Part shown: one piece after another, positions 8,865-17,379 of the stretch
Layout: each line of letters opens with the position of its first letter
Position numbering within the stretch: the stretch's first letter is position 1
DNA from: RFSX01 sp964591455
GTDB lineage: Bacteria > Bacteroidota > Bacteroidia > Chitinophagales > Saprospiraceae
DNA: 64,000 nucleotides
NCBI GenBank assembly: GCA_964591455.1
Contig: CAZQDZ010000001.1
Span: 124,001-188,000 of the forward strand
Reading direction: 5' to 3'
Translations under genes and position numbers: made by a program
The notes under the pieces: model-generated
Told to the model about the DNA's origin: nothing
The model's input: the letters and a program-made list of their open reading frames with translations, nothing else
Database searches by the model: none

Positions 8865-9557
8865 ATGTTCAAAAAGCTCAAGTCTATATTCATAATCGAA
8901 GAAGAAGATAAAGCTAAGAAACCATCCCAAGCCTCTTCACCGCAAGCTAAGCCATCTGCAGGATCAACCCAAAACAAGAAAACGCCATCCACTGTACCTG
9001 TCAATAAGCCGAGTTTCGATAAGAATAATCCTCCTAAAGGTAGACCAGATGAAAAATTCATCAATAGGCTTCTAGGGGCACTAGAAGAACATAATGTAGA
9101 AGGGTTTGATTATCTAGAGTATAAACAGAGTCTTCAGAATCTAGGCAATGTAGAAATGGATGAGGCAACAAAATTCCGATCAGCACTGGCTATGGCAAAG
9201 ACGATGGGCGCTACTAATACCAAACTAATCGATAGCGCATCCCACTATCTAAAGGTGCTGGGTAAAGAAGAAGCAAAATTTCTGGAAGCCTTCAAGAGCC
9301 AACAATCAAGACAGGTCAGTAACAGAAATCAACAGATAGAAAATCTTCAAAAGGGAATAGCTCAGAGAGAAGCTCAAATCAAAAAACTGCAAGAAGAAAT
9401 AGAAGCCGCTAAAAAATCCTTAGAAGAACAGAAGAGCAGTATTAGTCAAGCCAATGCAAAAGTAGAAGCGACAAAGAATAGCTTCTATCATGCCTACCAC
9501 ATTGTAGTGCAGCAGATTGCAGATGACTTAGAAAAGATGAAGAAGTATCTGACTTAA
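8865..9557 (+). CDS. Cytoplasmic coiled-coil protein, possible partner of the PspA-like gene
   Basis: A 230-aa soluble protein of unknown function with no signal peptide. Residues 15-65 are Lys/Ser/Pro-rich and probably disordered. Residues 70-150 form a helical domain (EKFINRLLGALEEHNVEGFDYLEYK and following). Residues about 153-205 are a strong heptad-rich coiled coil dominated by Gln, Glu and Lys. My recollection is that proteins of this shape occur near PspA-like and OmpA-ABC genes in other Bacteroidota, as they do here 2 kb downstream. That association is from memory and not verified. The gene is convergent with the 511-aa gene, with stop codons overlapping by 4 bp. Confidence 0.65.
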   Translation: MFKKLKSIFIIEEEDKAKKPSQASSPQAKPSAGSTQNKKTPSTVPVNKPSFDKNNPPKGRPDEKFINRLLGALEEHNVEGFDYLEYKQSLQNLGNVEMDEATKFRSALAMAKTMGATNTKLIDSASHYLKVLGKEEAKFLEAFKSQQSRQVSNRNQQIENLQKGIAQREAQIKKLQEEIEAAKKSLEEQKSSISQANAKVEATKNSFYHAYHIVVQQIADDLEKMKKYLT

Positions 9558-11089
9558 TTCGTTGCCAGACTTTGACGGCGCTCATGATGCATTATACCTT
9601 GCCATATTACATCATTGGGTATGAAGGCAGTTGCCATCATACGTTCTTTTATTTGAGGCTTTGAGGCCACAAGTTCCTCATAGAGTTTTTTTGATTTTTG
9701 TTCTACTTTGCCAACATCATAATCATACTTTACATACAAACTCAACATCTTGATAAAAAGCTTAGTCCTGTCAAAATCTGGATGCTGCATATATCTATAA
9801 CTATACTGACGTACAGCTGCAAGTTTTTTCTTGCTTTTTTCCGTATTATGAGAGATAATAAGAAACAATAACTGTAGCACATAGAGGGTGACATTACTCC
9901 CAGTTTTATCCTTCGTAATGACATGGACTTCATTTACGAATCGGCTTAGTCTGAATTTTCTTAGCGGCTTTACATCTATATCATCGGGATTAATCAATCC
10001 AATATGTACCATAAACTGTACTAAAGCCTCTTTCAGATACCAACCTTCTTTAAATTCCGAACCTAATTTTTTGAAATCCTTGTGATATATGACACCTGAT
10101 AGTGTCTTGTAGACATTGACATAATCTTTCATAAATAAGTGAGTCGAGAAGACATACGAATGGGTTAAGTGCCATCTGATATTACCAAAAACAGTAAGCA
10201 TACCTGCACAGCGATTGAGTTCAGACAATCCTTCGTCAAATCGCTCTAAACGGACCAGCGTAATACCTCTTTTTTGATGAAAACGAAACACTGGCATTAA
10301 ATCAAAATGCTTTTTGTGAAAAGTAACTAGCGCATCATCACATATTTTTAATTGCGCTTGTCGCTCATCCTTATACTCTAGTAACATGTATTTACTCTCA
10401 AAAGCATTAAGGTTAGAAATCACTAAGTCTATCTCCAATACAGCATCATATATGGAAGCCAGGCGTTTTTCAAATCCTTTGATCTCCTCTGTATAGTCAC
10501 GCCTCTCATTAGAAAGAATATGTCTTCCAATGTCATTATATAGTTTGCTAATTTTTTCTGACAAAGTATATTCAAGGAGTGCTTGTTCCCATTCTTGTTT
10601 GTATTTCTCTAACTTCCTTTTATCGTAGGAGCCTAAGGCGTATTTAGATATCAATTCACCCAAAATGAGCATTTTGAATTCGGTTAATTCATATTTTCTA
10701 CATGTGGGTAAAAGAGGCTCAATAACATTCCTTGATAAGATTAATAGTTTTAAGGCTCTTAAAATGCGTGAGGCAGACCAAGCTTTTGAGACTTTAATTC
10801 TTGCTTTTTGATAGTCAGTCTTGTTCGTTTTAGTAAAGTCAATTAGGATTATGGAGTCTATCAGTTTGCCTCTAAGTCTGTATTTGAGCTTCGTAAATGC
10901 ACCCTGGCTATTCCTTTCATGACCATATATTAGTTCCATTCCTTCTTCTTCAGAGTCTATCTGATCTGAGTGCAAGGCTTCATACAGTATGTCAATTTTT
11001 GTTTTGGATTTAGACTCTACAAATAATATGTCAAGGTTCTTCTGGCTGTAGCGATTAACAATTTTGGTGAGCTTTTTAAGAGTTTCCAT
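9554..11089 (-). CDS. Large alpha-helical (TPR-like) protein of unknown function
   Basis: A 511-aa protein without signal peptide or membrane segment, rich in Lys, Leu and Tyr and predicted almost wholly alpha-helical. Residues about 275-300 (HQKRGITLVRLERFDEGLSEL) read like a tetratricopeptide helix pair, and neighbouring segments suggest a TPR-like solenoid. The first 90 residues form a separate region containing paired IDILYEALHSD and RGKLIDSIILIDF segments. I recognise no named family and no catalytic motif. It stands on the opposite strand inside an otherwise plus-strand group, followed on its 5' side by a 600-bp gene-poor gap. That position may mean later insertion. Confidence 0.65.
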   Translation of the reverse strand: METLKKLTKIVNRYSQKNLDILFVESKSKTKIDILYEALHSDQIDSEEEGMELIYGHERNSQGAFTKLKYRLRGKLIDSIILIDFTKTNKTDYQKARIKVSKAWSASRILRALKLLILSRNVIEPLLPTCRKYELTEFKMLILGELISKYALGSYDKRKLEKYKQEWEQALLEYTLSEKISKLYNDIGRHILSNERRDYTEEIKGFEKRLASIYDAVLEIDLVISNLNAFESKYMLLEYKDERQAQLKICDDALVTFHKKHFDLMPVFRFHQKRGITLVRLERFDEGLSELNRCAGMLTVFGNIRWHLTHSYVFSTHLFMKDYVNVYKTLSGVIYHKDFKKLGSEFKEGWYLKEALVQFMVHIGLINPDDIDVKPLRKFRLSRFVNEVHVITKDKTGSNVTLYVLQLLFLIISHNTEKSKKKLAAVRQYSYRYMQHPDFDRTKLFIKMLSLYVKYDYDVGKVEQKSKKLYEELVASKPQIKERMMATAFIPNDVIWQGIMHHERRQSLATN

Positions 11090-11320
11090 ATTGAAAATAT
11101 CTATTTGGTAAAGTATAAGACTAGATTAAATTAGATATAAATGACCGATTTATCAGCTTTATAACCTGTTGTGAATCTATACATATAAATAATTCAACTG
11201 TTTAAATCTCTGAAAAACAATTAATTAGAGTTTTATAGGAATTTGACTAAGTGGCTAGAGTGCTTAATGTTGGTGATAAAAGTCATTGATAGTCAGCACT
11301 TTAGAGAATTGGGGTGGGTA

Positions 11321-11328
11321 TAGTTTTG
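11321..11328 (+). promoter_or_regulatory. Candidate -7 element TAGTTTTG
   Basis: Matches TAnnTTTG. A TTTA at 11300-11303, 17 bp upstream, is a weak -33 candidate. It would start a transcript of about 170-180 nt that ends at the hairpin 11476-11508. Confidence 0.35.
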
Positions 11329-11364
11329 GTATGTCTACTTACTGAAACCAAATACCTAGAAATC

Positions 11365-11427
11365 ATGGATTTATTACTAGAACTGTTGATACTGCTTGGC
11401 ATCATTGAAGATAATGGTGGGATTTAA
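11365..11427 (+). CDS. Possible 20-aa hydrophobic peptide
   Basis: A 20-codon ORF, MDLLLELLILLGIIEDNGGI. It is a leucine/isoleucine-rich helix with an acidic end, long enough to sit in a membrane. It lies between a candidate promoter and a strong terminator, so a dedicated short transcript is plausible. It could be a membrane micropeptide, a leader peptide, or a chance ORF in a non-coding RNA. No Shine-Dalgarno sequence is visible, which is normal here. Low confidence as a real gene. Confidence 0.25.
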   Translation: MDLLLELLILLGIIEDNGGI

Positions 11428-11475
11428 AGTATATCAGCAGTAAAAGTGATACTCGGTAAGAGTGTCAAAGTCAGA

Positions 11476-11508
11476 AAAAGAGCGGCATCAGATTGATACC
11501 GCTCTTTT
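11476..11508. terminator. Strong bidirectional terminator hairpin
   Basis: Fifteen-nt arms (11476-11490 and 11494-11508) with one mismatch and a 3-nt loop, GC-rich core AGCGG. T-rich sequence follows on the plus strand and a T5 run follows on the minus strand. No annotated gene ends just before it on either strand, so it implies an uncalled short transcript. Confidence 0.75.
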
Positions 11509-11649
11509 CTTTTTAACACTTCAGTTATTTGTTCCTTCGTCGATGTGGAGCGAATTATGGTCTATACCTTTCTTGACCTGGTATATATTCATGGCTATAT
11601 TGAATTGTTGATGCTAAACACCAGTTAGCATTTAAGATAAGTAACAGAT

Positions 11650-11667
11650 ATATGTATTTTTACATAT
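11650..11667. promoter_or_regulatory. Palindrome upstream of PspA-like gene
   Basis: Perfect inverted repeat ATATGTA-TTTT-TACATAT ending 22 bp before the start codon at 11690. Its size and position suit a dimeric regulator, or it could be a short mRNA-leader hairpin. AT-rich palindromes also arise by chance. Confidence 0.35.
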
Positions 11668-11689
11668 GATTAATGACGATTTTTGTTAG

Positions 11690-12709
11690 ATGAGTATCGA
11701 AGGAAAAGCTAAGACTTTTTGGAAACGACCTGAAGGAATCACTGGCGCTATTTTTTTGATAGGGCTGTTGTTGTTTGGTGGTTGGGCTATTACGGCCTCA
11801 TTTGGTCTGCTTGCCTCACTGTTTGCCACAATAGGAGGAAAGATTGCCATTTTTGGTGTGCTGGGGGTAATCATCTTGTCTGCTATAGATGATAGAACCC
11901 GAAATCTGATTTCTTATATGTACAAGAGTGCCATGAGAAAAATAACTGGGATTTTCATAGAGATGAATCCTATGGCCATTCTGAAAGCTTATGTCTCTGA
12001 CCTTAAAGGTAATCTCAAGAAAATGAGAAAACAGATAGGCAAGCTGAAGGCACAGATGCACAAGCTTAATGAGATGATGGTATATAACCAACGTGATATT
12101 AAGTCCAATATGGAACTAGCAGGAAAAGCAAAGCGCGAAAATCAAGAGGCAGTCATGATTCTCAAAAGCAGGAAGGCAGGAAGACTTAAAGAATCGAATT
12201 TAAAGCTGAATGACTTGTACAAGCGGATGGAAGTGCTTTACCGTGTCCTTACTAAGATGTATGAAAACTCAGCAATTCTTGCTGAAGACATCGAAGATCA
12301 GGTCAAACTAAAAGAGCAAGAAAGAAGTGCCTTGCTCGCCAGCCATTCAGCAATGAAGTCTGCAATGTCAATTATCAAAGGTGATTCTGATAAGAGAGCC
12401 ATGTTCGACCAAGCCTTAGAGGCAATAGCGGATGATGTAAGTGGAAAGGTAGGTGAGATGGAAAGATTTATGGAGATGTCTGAAGACTTTATGTCATCTA
12501 TAGATTTACAGAATGGCATTTTCGAAGAGAAGGGAATGGAGATGCTAGAAAAGTGGGAAAAGGAATCTACTTCATTATTATTAGGAGGAGAAAAAAGTGA
12601 TCTTATTTCAAAAGCCAACGACGATAACCAAGTTCTTGATTTGAATCAACCAGTCAAAACACCTGAGAAACTCGGCCGGTCTAACCAGTACGATAATTTC
12701 TTTGATTAA
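11690..12709 (+). CDS. PspA-like membrane-anchored coiled-coil protein
   Basis: A 339-aa protein with two closely spaced hydrophobic segments (about 17-35 and 37-64) followed by a long helical coiled coil (about 95-290). The helical part resembles PspA/Vipp1 proteins in charge pattern and heptads, for example LKGNLKKMRKQIGKLKAQMHK near 104-124. Classical PspA is peripheral and lacks membrane helices, so this anchored form differs. Residues 290-339 are a polar tail. A role in envelope stress or in organising the downstream transporter is inferred. It is followed after 48 bp by the substrate-binding-OmpA fusion and probably shares its transcript. A palindrome lies just upstream of its start. 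Confidence 0.6.
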   Translation: MSIEGKAKTFWKRPEGITGAIFLIGLLLFGGWAITASFGLLASLFATIGGKIAIFGVLGVIILSAIDDRTRNLISYMYKSAMRKITGIFIEMNPMAILKAYVSDLKGNLKKMRKQIGKLKAQMHKLNEMMVYNQRDIKSNMELAGKAKRENQEAVMILKSRKAGRLKESNLKLNDLYKRMEVLYRVLTKMYENSAILAEDIEDQVKLKEQERSALLASHSAMKSAMSIIKGDSDKRAMFDQALEAIADDVSGKVGEMERFMEMSEDFMSSIDLQNGIFEEKGMEMLEKWEKESTSLLLGGEKSDLISKANDDNQVLDLNQPVKTPEKLGRSNQYDNFFD

Positions 12710-12757
12710 TATTCATTTTTATAAACATCATCAAATAATATAAATCTATATAACAAT

Positions 12758-14410
12758 ATGGCAAGACGATTAACCATGTTCTCCAAATTGCTGATAACGA
12801 TAGGTATTCTTTTACTTATCTTTTTTGGAGGCAAGTTTATCTTGGACAATACCTCTGTTGGGCAAGATCTAAAAGAAAAGGCTGAGCAAGAGAGAATAGA
12901 ACAAGAAGAGAGAACAGGTAGCCAAAGTAATACTGGAAGTTCTAATTCCAATAATGCCTCTAAAAAAGAAGGCGGGCTAATGGATAAATTAAAAAATAGT
13001 GGCGGTGATAGAGATGATAAGACACTGAGAGTACAAGTCGTGACATGGCCAGGATATGCACCGGGTCTTTACTACAATGAAGGCGCCGATGCAAATACTA
13101 GAAGTAGATTCTTCAAAGAATATGGGTTCAAAGTGGATTTCGTTCGAGAAGATGACTTGATTAATGCTATGGAAGCGTGGATGCAAGATGAGTATGATAT
13201 TATTGTACAGACGGCAGATGCTTTTCCATTATATACATCTATACCAGATGTCGCCGGACTTAATCCGAAAGCTTTTATACAAACAGACTGGTCTAGAGGT
13301 GGTGATGCTATCATTGCTAAAAGAGGTATTAATTCTATCAATGATTTGAAGGGCAAAAGAGTGGCTCTCGCAGTACCTGCACCAGCACAGACGATGCTGA
13401 TTACCGCATTGGAATCTGCAGGTATGGATATAAGTGATGTCGTCGTTGTGAAGACAACTGATAATATAGCTGCCGCAGAACTATTCCAATCTCCGGATGT
13501 AGATGCTGCTGTGGTATGGAGTCCATTTGATATAGAAGCGACCAGTAAAGTGCCGGGGTCTAAAATATTATTATCCACTGTGGAGCAATCACATATTATC
13601 GGTGATATCATGTTCGCCAAAGAAAGTGTGATCAAAGAAAAGAGAGATATGTTTAATGGGTTCTATGAAGGATGGATGAGAGCCGTTGCTGAAATGAATA
13701 ATCCAAAAAATAATGAAAAAGCGGCTAAGTATCTAGGCGAATTTTTACAACTACCTACTTCTGAAGCCAAGTTGGCGATGCAGACTGTGCATTATGCCAG
13801 TCATGGAGATAATATGAATTTCTTTGGACTAAATAATTCTTACAAGGGAATGCAAGGAGGTGACTTGTACAATAAAATGAATAGAAAGTTTGTCCAAATG
13901 GGAGATTCTGAAGGAGAAGGACCAACTTGGAAGAAAGTAATAAACACCTCAGCTATATTATCGGCTGATAATAAATTGACAGGAGCTGCCTATGCAGCGG
14001 AAGGTGCCAAAACGTTCAAGCCCAGCACAACCAAAGACAGGACTGCTCCAGCACTGGCAAGCAAACCTGTGACTATTAGTTTCGACTCTGGACAATCTCA
14101 GCTCACAGTTAATGCCAAGACGTTGATAGATTTACAGTTTGCAGAGACTGCAAAATCATTCGGCAATATGAAAGTTAGGATAGAAGGTAATACTGATAAT
14201 GTTGGTGCAAGAAATATGAATCAGAAATTATCTGAAGCGAGAGCACGTGCTGTTGCACAGTACCTTCAGCAAGAATATAAGATGGACACTAATAGATTTG
14301 TTATCGTAGGTAATGGCCCTGACAAGCCAGTCCCTGGCTGTGAGTCCAATGCCAATGAACGATGTAAAGCAAAAAATAGAAGAACTGATTTCCAATTGAT
14401 TCCAGGATAG
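12758..14410 (+). CDS. ABC substrate-binding protein fused to OmpA domain
   Basis: A 550-aa fusion. Residues 8-27 are an uncleaved-looking membrane anchor. Residues 40-80 are a Ser/Asn/Lys-rich linker. Residues about 84-420 are a NitT/TauT-type periplasmic binding protein (VVTWPGYAPGLYY at the start, INDLKGKRVALAVPAP in the middle). Residues about 435-550 are an OmpA-like peptidoglycan-binding domain with IEGNTDNVG, NQKLSEARARAV and the closing NRRTDFQLI. It would therefore tie the inner membrane to the cell wall while presenting a ligand to the permease. The ligand is unknown; nitrate, sulfonate and thiamine-precursor binders share this fold. Two Cys near 527-536 could form a disulfide as in some OmpA domains. 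The permease GTG follows one base after the stop. Confidence 0.82.
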   Translation: MARRLTMFSKLLITIGILLLIFFGGKFILDNTSVGQDLKEKAEQERIEQEERTGSQSNTGSSNSNNASKKEGGLMDKLKNSGGDRDDKTLRVQVVTWPGYAPGLYYNEGADANTRSRFFKEYGFKVDFVREDDLINAMEAWMQDEYDIIVQTADAFPLYTSIPDVAGLNPKAFIQTDWSRGGDAIIAKRGINSINDLKGKRVALAVPAPAQTMLITALESAGMDISDVVVVKTTDNIAAAELFQSPDVDAAVVWSPFDIEATSKVPGSKILLSTVEQSHIIGDIMFAKESVIKEKRDMFNGFYEGWMRAVAEMNNPKNNEKAAKYLGEFLQLPTSEAKLAMQTVHYASHGDNMNFFGLNNSYKGMQGGDLYNKMNRKFVQMGDSEGEGPTWKKVINTSAILSADNKLTGAAYAAEGAKTFKPSTTKDRTAPALASKPVTISFDSGQSQLTVNAKTLIDLQFAETAKSFGNMKVRIEGNTDNVGARNMNQKLSEARARAVAQYLQQEYKMDTNRFVIVGNGPDKPVPGCESNANERCKAKNRRTDFQLIPG

Positions 14411-14411
14411 G

Positions 14412-15536
14412 GTGGATTGGTTATTTAAATTAAGAGGAGATATCCCCAAGCAGTATAGGCTTATACTTGAGATTGTAGGCTTGGGGATATTTTTTTTGAT
14501 ATGGTTCTTTCTGACCTATGGAGCTAATCCCGTTGTCACCAAGTTGACCTTGCCATCTCCTGGCGAAGTCTTCGGATCCTATGGTGATATGTATAGGGAG
14601 AATGAGTTTGTCAAGAATGTTTTCAGATCTATTGGTCTTAACCTTGGCGGTTATATCAAAGCACTTCTTTGGACACTGCCTTTAGGATTTCTCATTGGCC
14701 TGTTTCCTATATTCAGAGGGATGTTCCGACGGACCATAGACGCCATGCGATTTGTACCCTTAGCAGCTTGTATAGTGATATTCATTGTTTGGTTTGGCTC
14801 CAGCACCACTATGAAGGTGAATTTTCTAGCCTTCGGTATTTTTATCTTTCTGCTTCCGATAGTCATCTATAGAATCGATGAAGTAAAGGAGGTCTATCTG
14901 AAAACCGTGTATACCATAGGAGCAACAAATTGGCAGACAATCAAATCTGTCTACATTCCTTCAGTGATGTCAAAATTGATAGATGACATTAGGATTTTGA
15001 CAGCCATATCATGGACTTATATTGTAGTGGCGGAATCTAGGAATTATGAGGAAGGTGGATTAGGGGCACTCATCACAGTCGTCAGGAGACAATCTCAGAC
15101 AGAGAAATTATATGGGATATTGATCGCGTTTATCATCATCGGAATCATACAGGACAGGATGTTTGTCAGACTAGATAGAGAGTTGTTTCCGCATAAGTAC
15201 CAGATAAAGGATGCCAAAAAACATGGGCAGATACAACAAGTGACTATGTGGGATACTATATGGGATTTTGCTTTTAAAGCGGGTGTCTGGTCTTCTCTTG
15301 CCTTGTATGTCGTACTTGCACTGAACGAGTTTCTAGGGTTTTTAGGCGGAGTAAAGATTTTAGACTATCTCTTTGGAAACGGCGGCTGGGCATTCCATGT
15401 TATTATGATTTCCATCATAGCTTACAAGATATGGAAATGGTATGTGAAAAGAAGTGCTTATGCGGTCAGCAACCCTAGTCCCAGTAATGCGGAGCCTGCA
15501 CCTAATATTGATTTAACCAAGGACAATAATGCTTGA
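14412..15536 (+). CDS. ABC transporter permease, TauC/SsuC type, with extra C-terminus
   Basis: A 374-aa inner-membrane permease of the NitT/TauT branch. The ATPase-contact EAA loop is recognisable at about 160-185 (TVYTIGATNWQTIKSVYIPS), and ISWTYIVVAESRNYEEGGLG follows. Typical members are about 250-270 aa. This one continues with an additional region from about 275 to 374 that contains two further hydrophobic segments and a polar tail. The start is GTG at 14412, one base after the preceding stop, indicating translational coupling. It works with the OmpA-fused binding protein and the ATPase that follows. Confidence 0.85.
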   Translation: MDWLFKLRGDIPKQYRLILEIVGLGIFFLIWFFLTYGANPVVTKLTLPSPGEVFGSYGDMYRENEFVKNVFRSIGLNLGGYIKALLWTLPLGFLIGLFPIFRGMFRRTIDAMRFVPLAACIVIFIVWFGSSTTMKVNFLAFGIFIFLLPIVIYRIDEVKEVYLKTVYTIGATNWQTIKSVYIPSVMSKLIDDIRILTAISWTYIVVAESRNYEEGGLGALITVVRRQSQTEKLYGILIAFIIIGIIQDRMFVRLDRELFPHKYQIKDAKKHGQIQQVTMWDTIWDFAFKAGVWSSLALYVVLALNEFLGFLGGVKILDYLFGNGGWAFHVIMISIIAYKIWKWYVKRSAYAVSNPSPSNAEPAPNIDLTKDNNA

Positions 15537-15538
15537 CC

Positions 15539-16339
15539 ATGTTTGAAGATAGACAGGACCAAAATAACATCATTGAGCTCAAAGGTATTTCCCAGAGTTA
15601 CGATGGAGGACAGAACTGGATTATGAAAGATCTTGATTTTCTGATTGAAGATAAGCCAGGTCAGGGACAATTTGTTGTGGTACTCGGTATGTCAGGTAGT
15701 GGGAAATCTACTTTGCTCAGATATATTGCAGGCTTGCAAAAACCAACTAAAGGGACTGTCTTGGTCAATGGAAAGCCAACCCATGAAGCTGAACGCGTCT
15801 CTATGGTATTCCAGCAATACTCTTCCTTACCTTGGAAGACGGTATTGCAAAACGTTGCGCTAGGCCTTGATTTCCAAGGTGTAGGTAAAGCGGAGCGAAA
15901 TGCTAGAGCCATGGAACTGATCCAACTTGTCGGCTTGGATGGGCATGAGCATAAGTATGCACAATATCCTAGTCTATCTGGTGGACAATTACAAAGAGTA
16001 GCTATCGCAAGGAGTCTATTGGCTAACCCAAAAATCTTATTGATGGATGAGCCATTTGGCGCTTTAGACATCAAAACCAGATTACGAATGCAGGATTTAC
16101 TCACAGATATCTGGCACAAGTTTCAGTCTACAATTGTTTTTGTGACCCATGACATATCTGAGGCTGTGTATCTTGGTGATGATATTTATATTCTTAAATC
16201 TCAACCCTCCAAGATAGCGGAACACATCAAAGTTGATTTGCCAATCGTTAGAAATAGACAGACTAAACGTGATCCACAGTATGTCAAACTGGTACATCAA
16301 GTTGAAGATGCAATGGTGGCAGTAGGTGACCTTGGATAA
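15539..16339 (+). CDS. ABC transporter ATP-binding protein, NitT/TauT type
   Basis: A 266-aa ATPase powering the adjacent permease. Walker A GMSGSGKST is at 50-58, the signature LSGGQLQRVAIARS is near 146-159, Walker B LLMDEP is near 170 and the switch His lies in FVTHD. The family resembles TauB/SsuB/NrtD. I chose ATG 15539, two bases after the permease stop. A TTG at 15533 would overlap it and adds only two residues. MeaB starts 8 bp after the end, so the operon may continue. Confidence 0.9.
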   Translation: MFEDRQDQNNIIELKGISQSYDGGQNWIMKDLDFLIEDKPGQGQFVVVLGMSGSGKSTLLRYIAGLQKPTKGTVLVNGKPTHEAERVSMVFQQYSSLPWKTVLQNVALGLDFQGVGKAERNARAMELIQLVGLDGHEHKYAQYPSLSGGQLQRVAIARSLLANPKILLMDEPFGALDIKTRLRMQDLLTDIWHKFQSTIVFVTHDISEAVYLGDDIYILKSQPSKIAEHIKVDLPIVRNRQTKRDPQYVKLVHQVEDAMVAVGDLG

Positions 16340-16347
16340 GGTATACT

Positions 16348-17379
16348 ATGTCTAATAAGAATTCACATATAAATCCAGACTACCGCAAATTTGCTTCTAA
16401 GAGTTATTCACTAGAAGAGGCAATGGATGGAATAGTAACTAACAGATACATTCTTAGTTGGTTGATATCCAAAGCTGAGAGTACTGACACTGCAGACTTA
16501 GAGTACATCCAGAAAATATTATCCTCAGTAGAGCAAAAAAGTAATTCCAGACGTATTGCCATATCTGGCAGCCCAGGTGTAGGCAAGAGTTCATTTCTCA
16601 ATTCCTATGGGAAGCACTTAATAGACAATGGAAAGAAGGTGGCTATACTTCCAGTGGACCCGACTAGCTATAATTCCTTAGGAAGTATATTAGGTGATAA
16701 GACAAGAATGGAAGACCTGATAGGCGAAGATCAAGTGTACATAAAACCGATGGCCTCTTCTCTAGTGCATGGAGGTATAGCGCCAGCGACTAGAACCGCA
16801 ATCAAATTATGTGAGCGGGCAGGTTATGATACCATCTTCGTAGAGACAGTCGGAGTAGGGCAGGCAGAGTACGAAGCAAGACACATGGTAGATATGTTTC
16901 TGCTTCTTTTGCAACCAGGAGCGGGAGATGATCTTCAGGGCATCAAACGAGGTATAATGGAAATGGCAGATTTACTGATAGTCACCAAAGCAGATAGCGA
17001 GCTGGAGCAGGTGTCCACGATGTCTGTAAAGAATTATCAGCAGGCAGTTAACATAACCAAGCAACATAATGAAGACTGGTCTCCTCCAGTTGTGAGATAT
17101 TCTTCTCTGACACACGTCTACAGAAAAGATGTAGAAAATGTCGTAGAAAGTTACTTTGACTTTCTATCTGTTAAGGGTAGGTTGACTCAACTAAGACAGC
17201 AACAAGAAGTAAAATATTTTGATGAGGCTATAGATGATATTATTCTTGCATCTTTTAAAAGAAGAGAAGAAATTAGAGACTTGTTGCAAGAGATGAAAGA
17301 GAGAATTTCCAGTGAGTCACTCACCCCACAACATGCTATTCAATTGTTTAAGGATAAGATTAAAGAGAATAATGATTAG
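16348..17379 (+). CDS. meaB: MeaB/ArgK-type G3E GTPase, methylmalonyl-CoA mutase chaperone
   Basis: A 343-aa P-loop GTPase of the MeaB (MMAA) family, which loads and protects adenosylcobalamin on methylmalonyl-CoA mutase. The P-loop GSPGVGKSS is at 74-82. The VDPTSYNSLGSILGDKTRM switch region is at about 109-127. The VETVGVGQAE motif and a DLLIVTKAD guanine-specificity region follow. Length and layout are normal. No mutase gene is in the window. It starts 8 bp after the ABC ATPase gene, so it may be cotranscribed with the transporter, and it overlaps the next gene by 8 bp. Confidence 0.9.
   Translation: MSNKNSHINPDYRKFASKSYSLEEAMDGIVTNRYILSWLISKAESTDTADLEYIQKILSSVEQKSNSRRIAISGSPGVGKSSFLNSYGKHLIDNGKKVAILPVDPTSYNSLGSILGDKTRMEDLIGEDQVYIKPMASSLVHGGIAPATRTAIKLCERAGYDTIFVETVGVGQAEYEARHMVDMFLLLLQPGAGDDLQGIKRGIMEMADLLIVTKADSELEQVSTMSVKNYQQAVNITKQHNEDWSPPVVRYSSLTHVYRKDVENVVESYFDFLSVKGRLTQLRQQQEVKYFDEAIDDIILASFKRREEIRDLLQEMKERISSESLTPQHAIQLFKDKIKENND

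Larger units (their letters stand above)
11090..11689. other. 600-bp gene-poor interval
   Basis: No ORF above 60 codons. It holds the upstream region of the minus-strand 511-aa gene, a short plus-strand transcription unit candidate (TAGTTTTG at 11321-11328, a 20-codon ORF at 11365-11427, strong hairpin at 11476-11508), a small hairpin TGCTAA/TTAGCA around 11610-11632, and a perfect palindrome at 11650-11667 just before the PspA-like gene. No tRNA is recognisable. Confidence 0.6.

Noticed and set aside
13072..13635. 187-codon minus-strand ORF inside the binding-protein gene
   Set aside because: It is antisense to a gene with clear domains and has no recognisable features; its low-complexity Ser/Ile content is a mirror of the sense codons.
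15661..16119. 152-codon minus-strand ORF
   Set aside because: Antisense to the ABC ATPase, whose motifs are certain.
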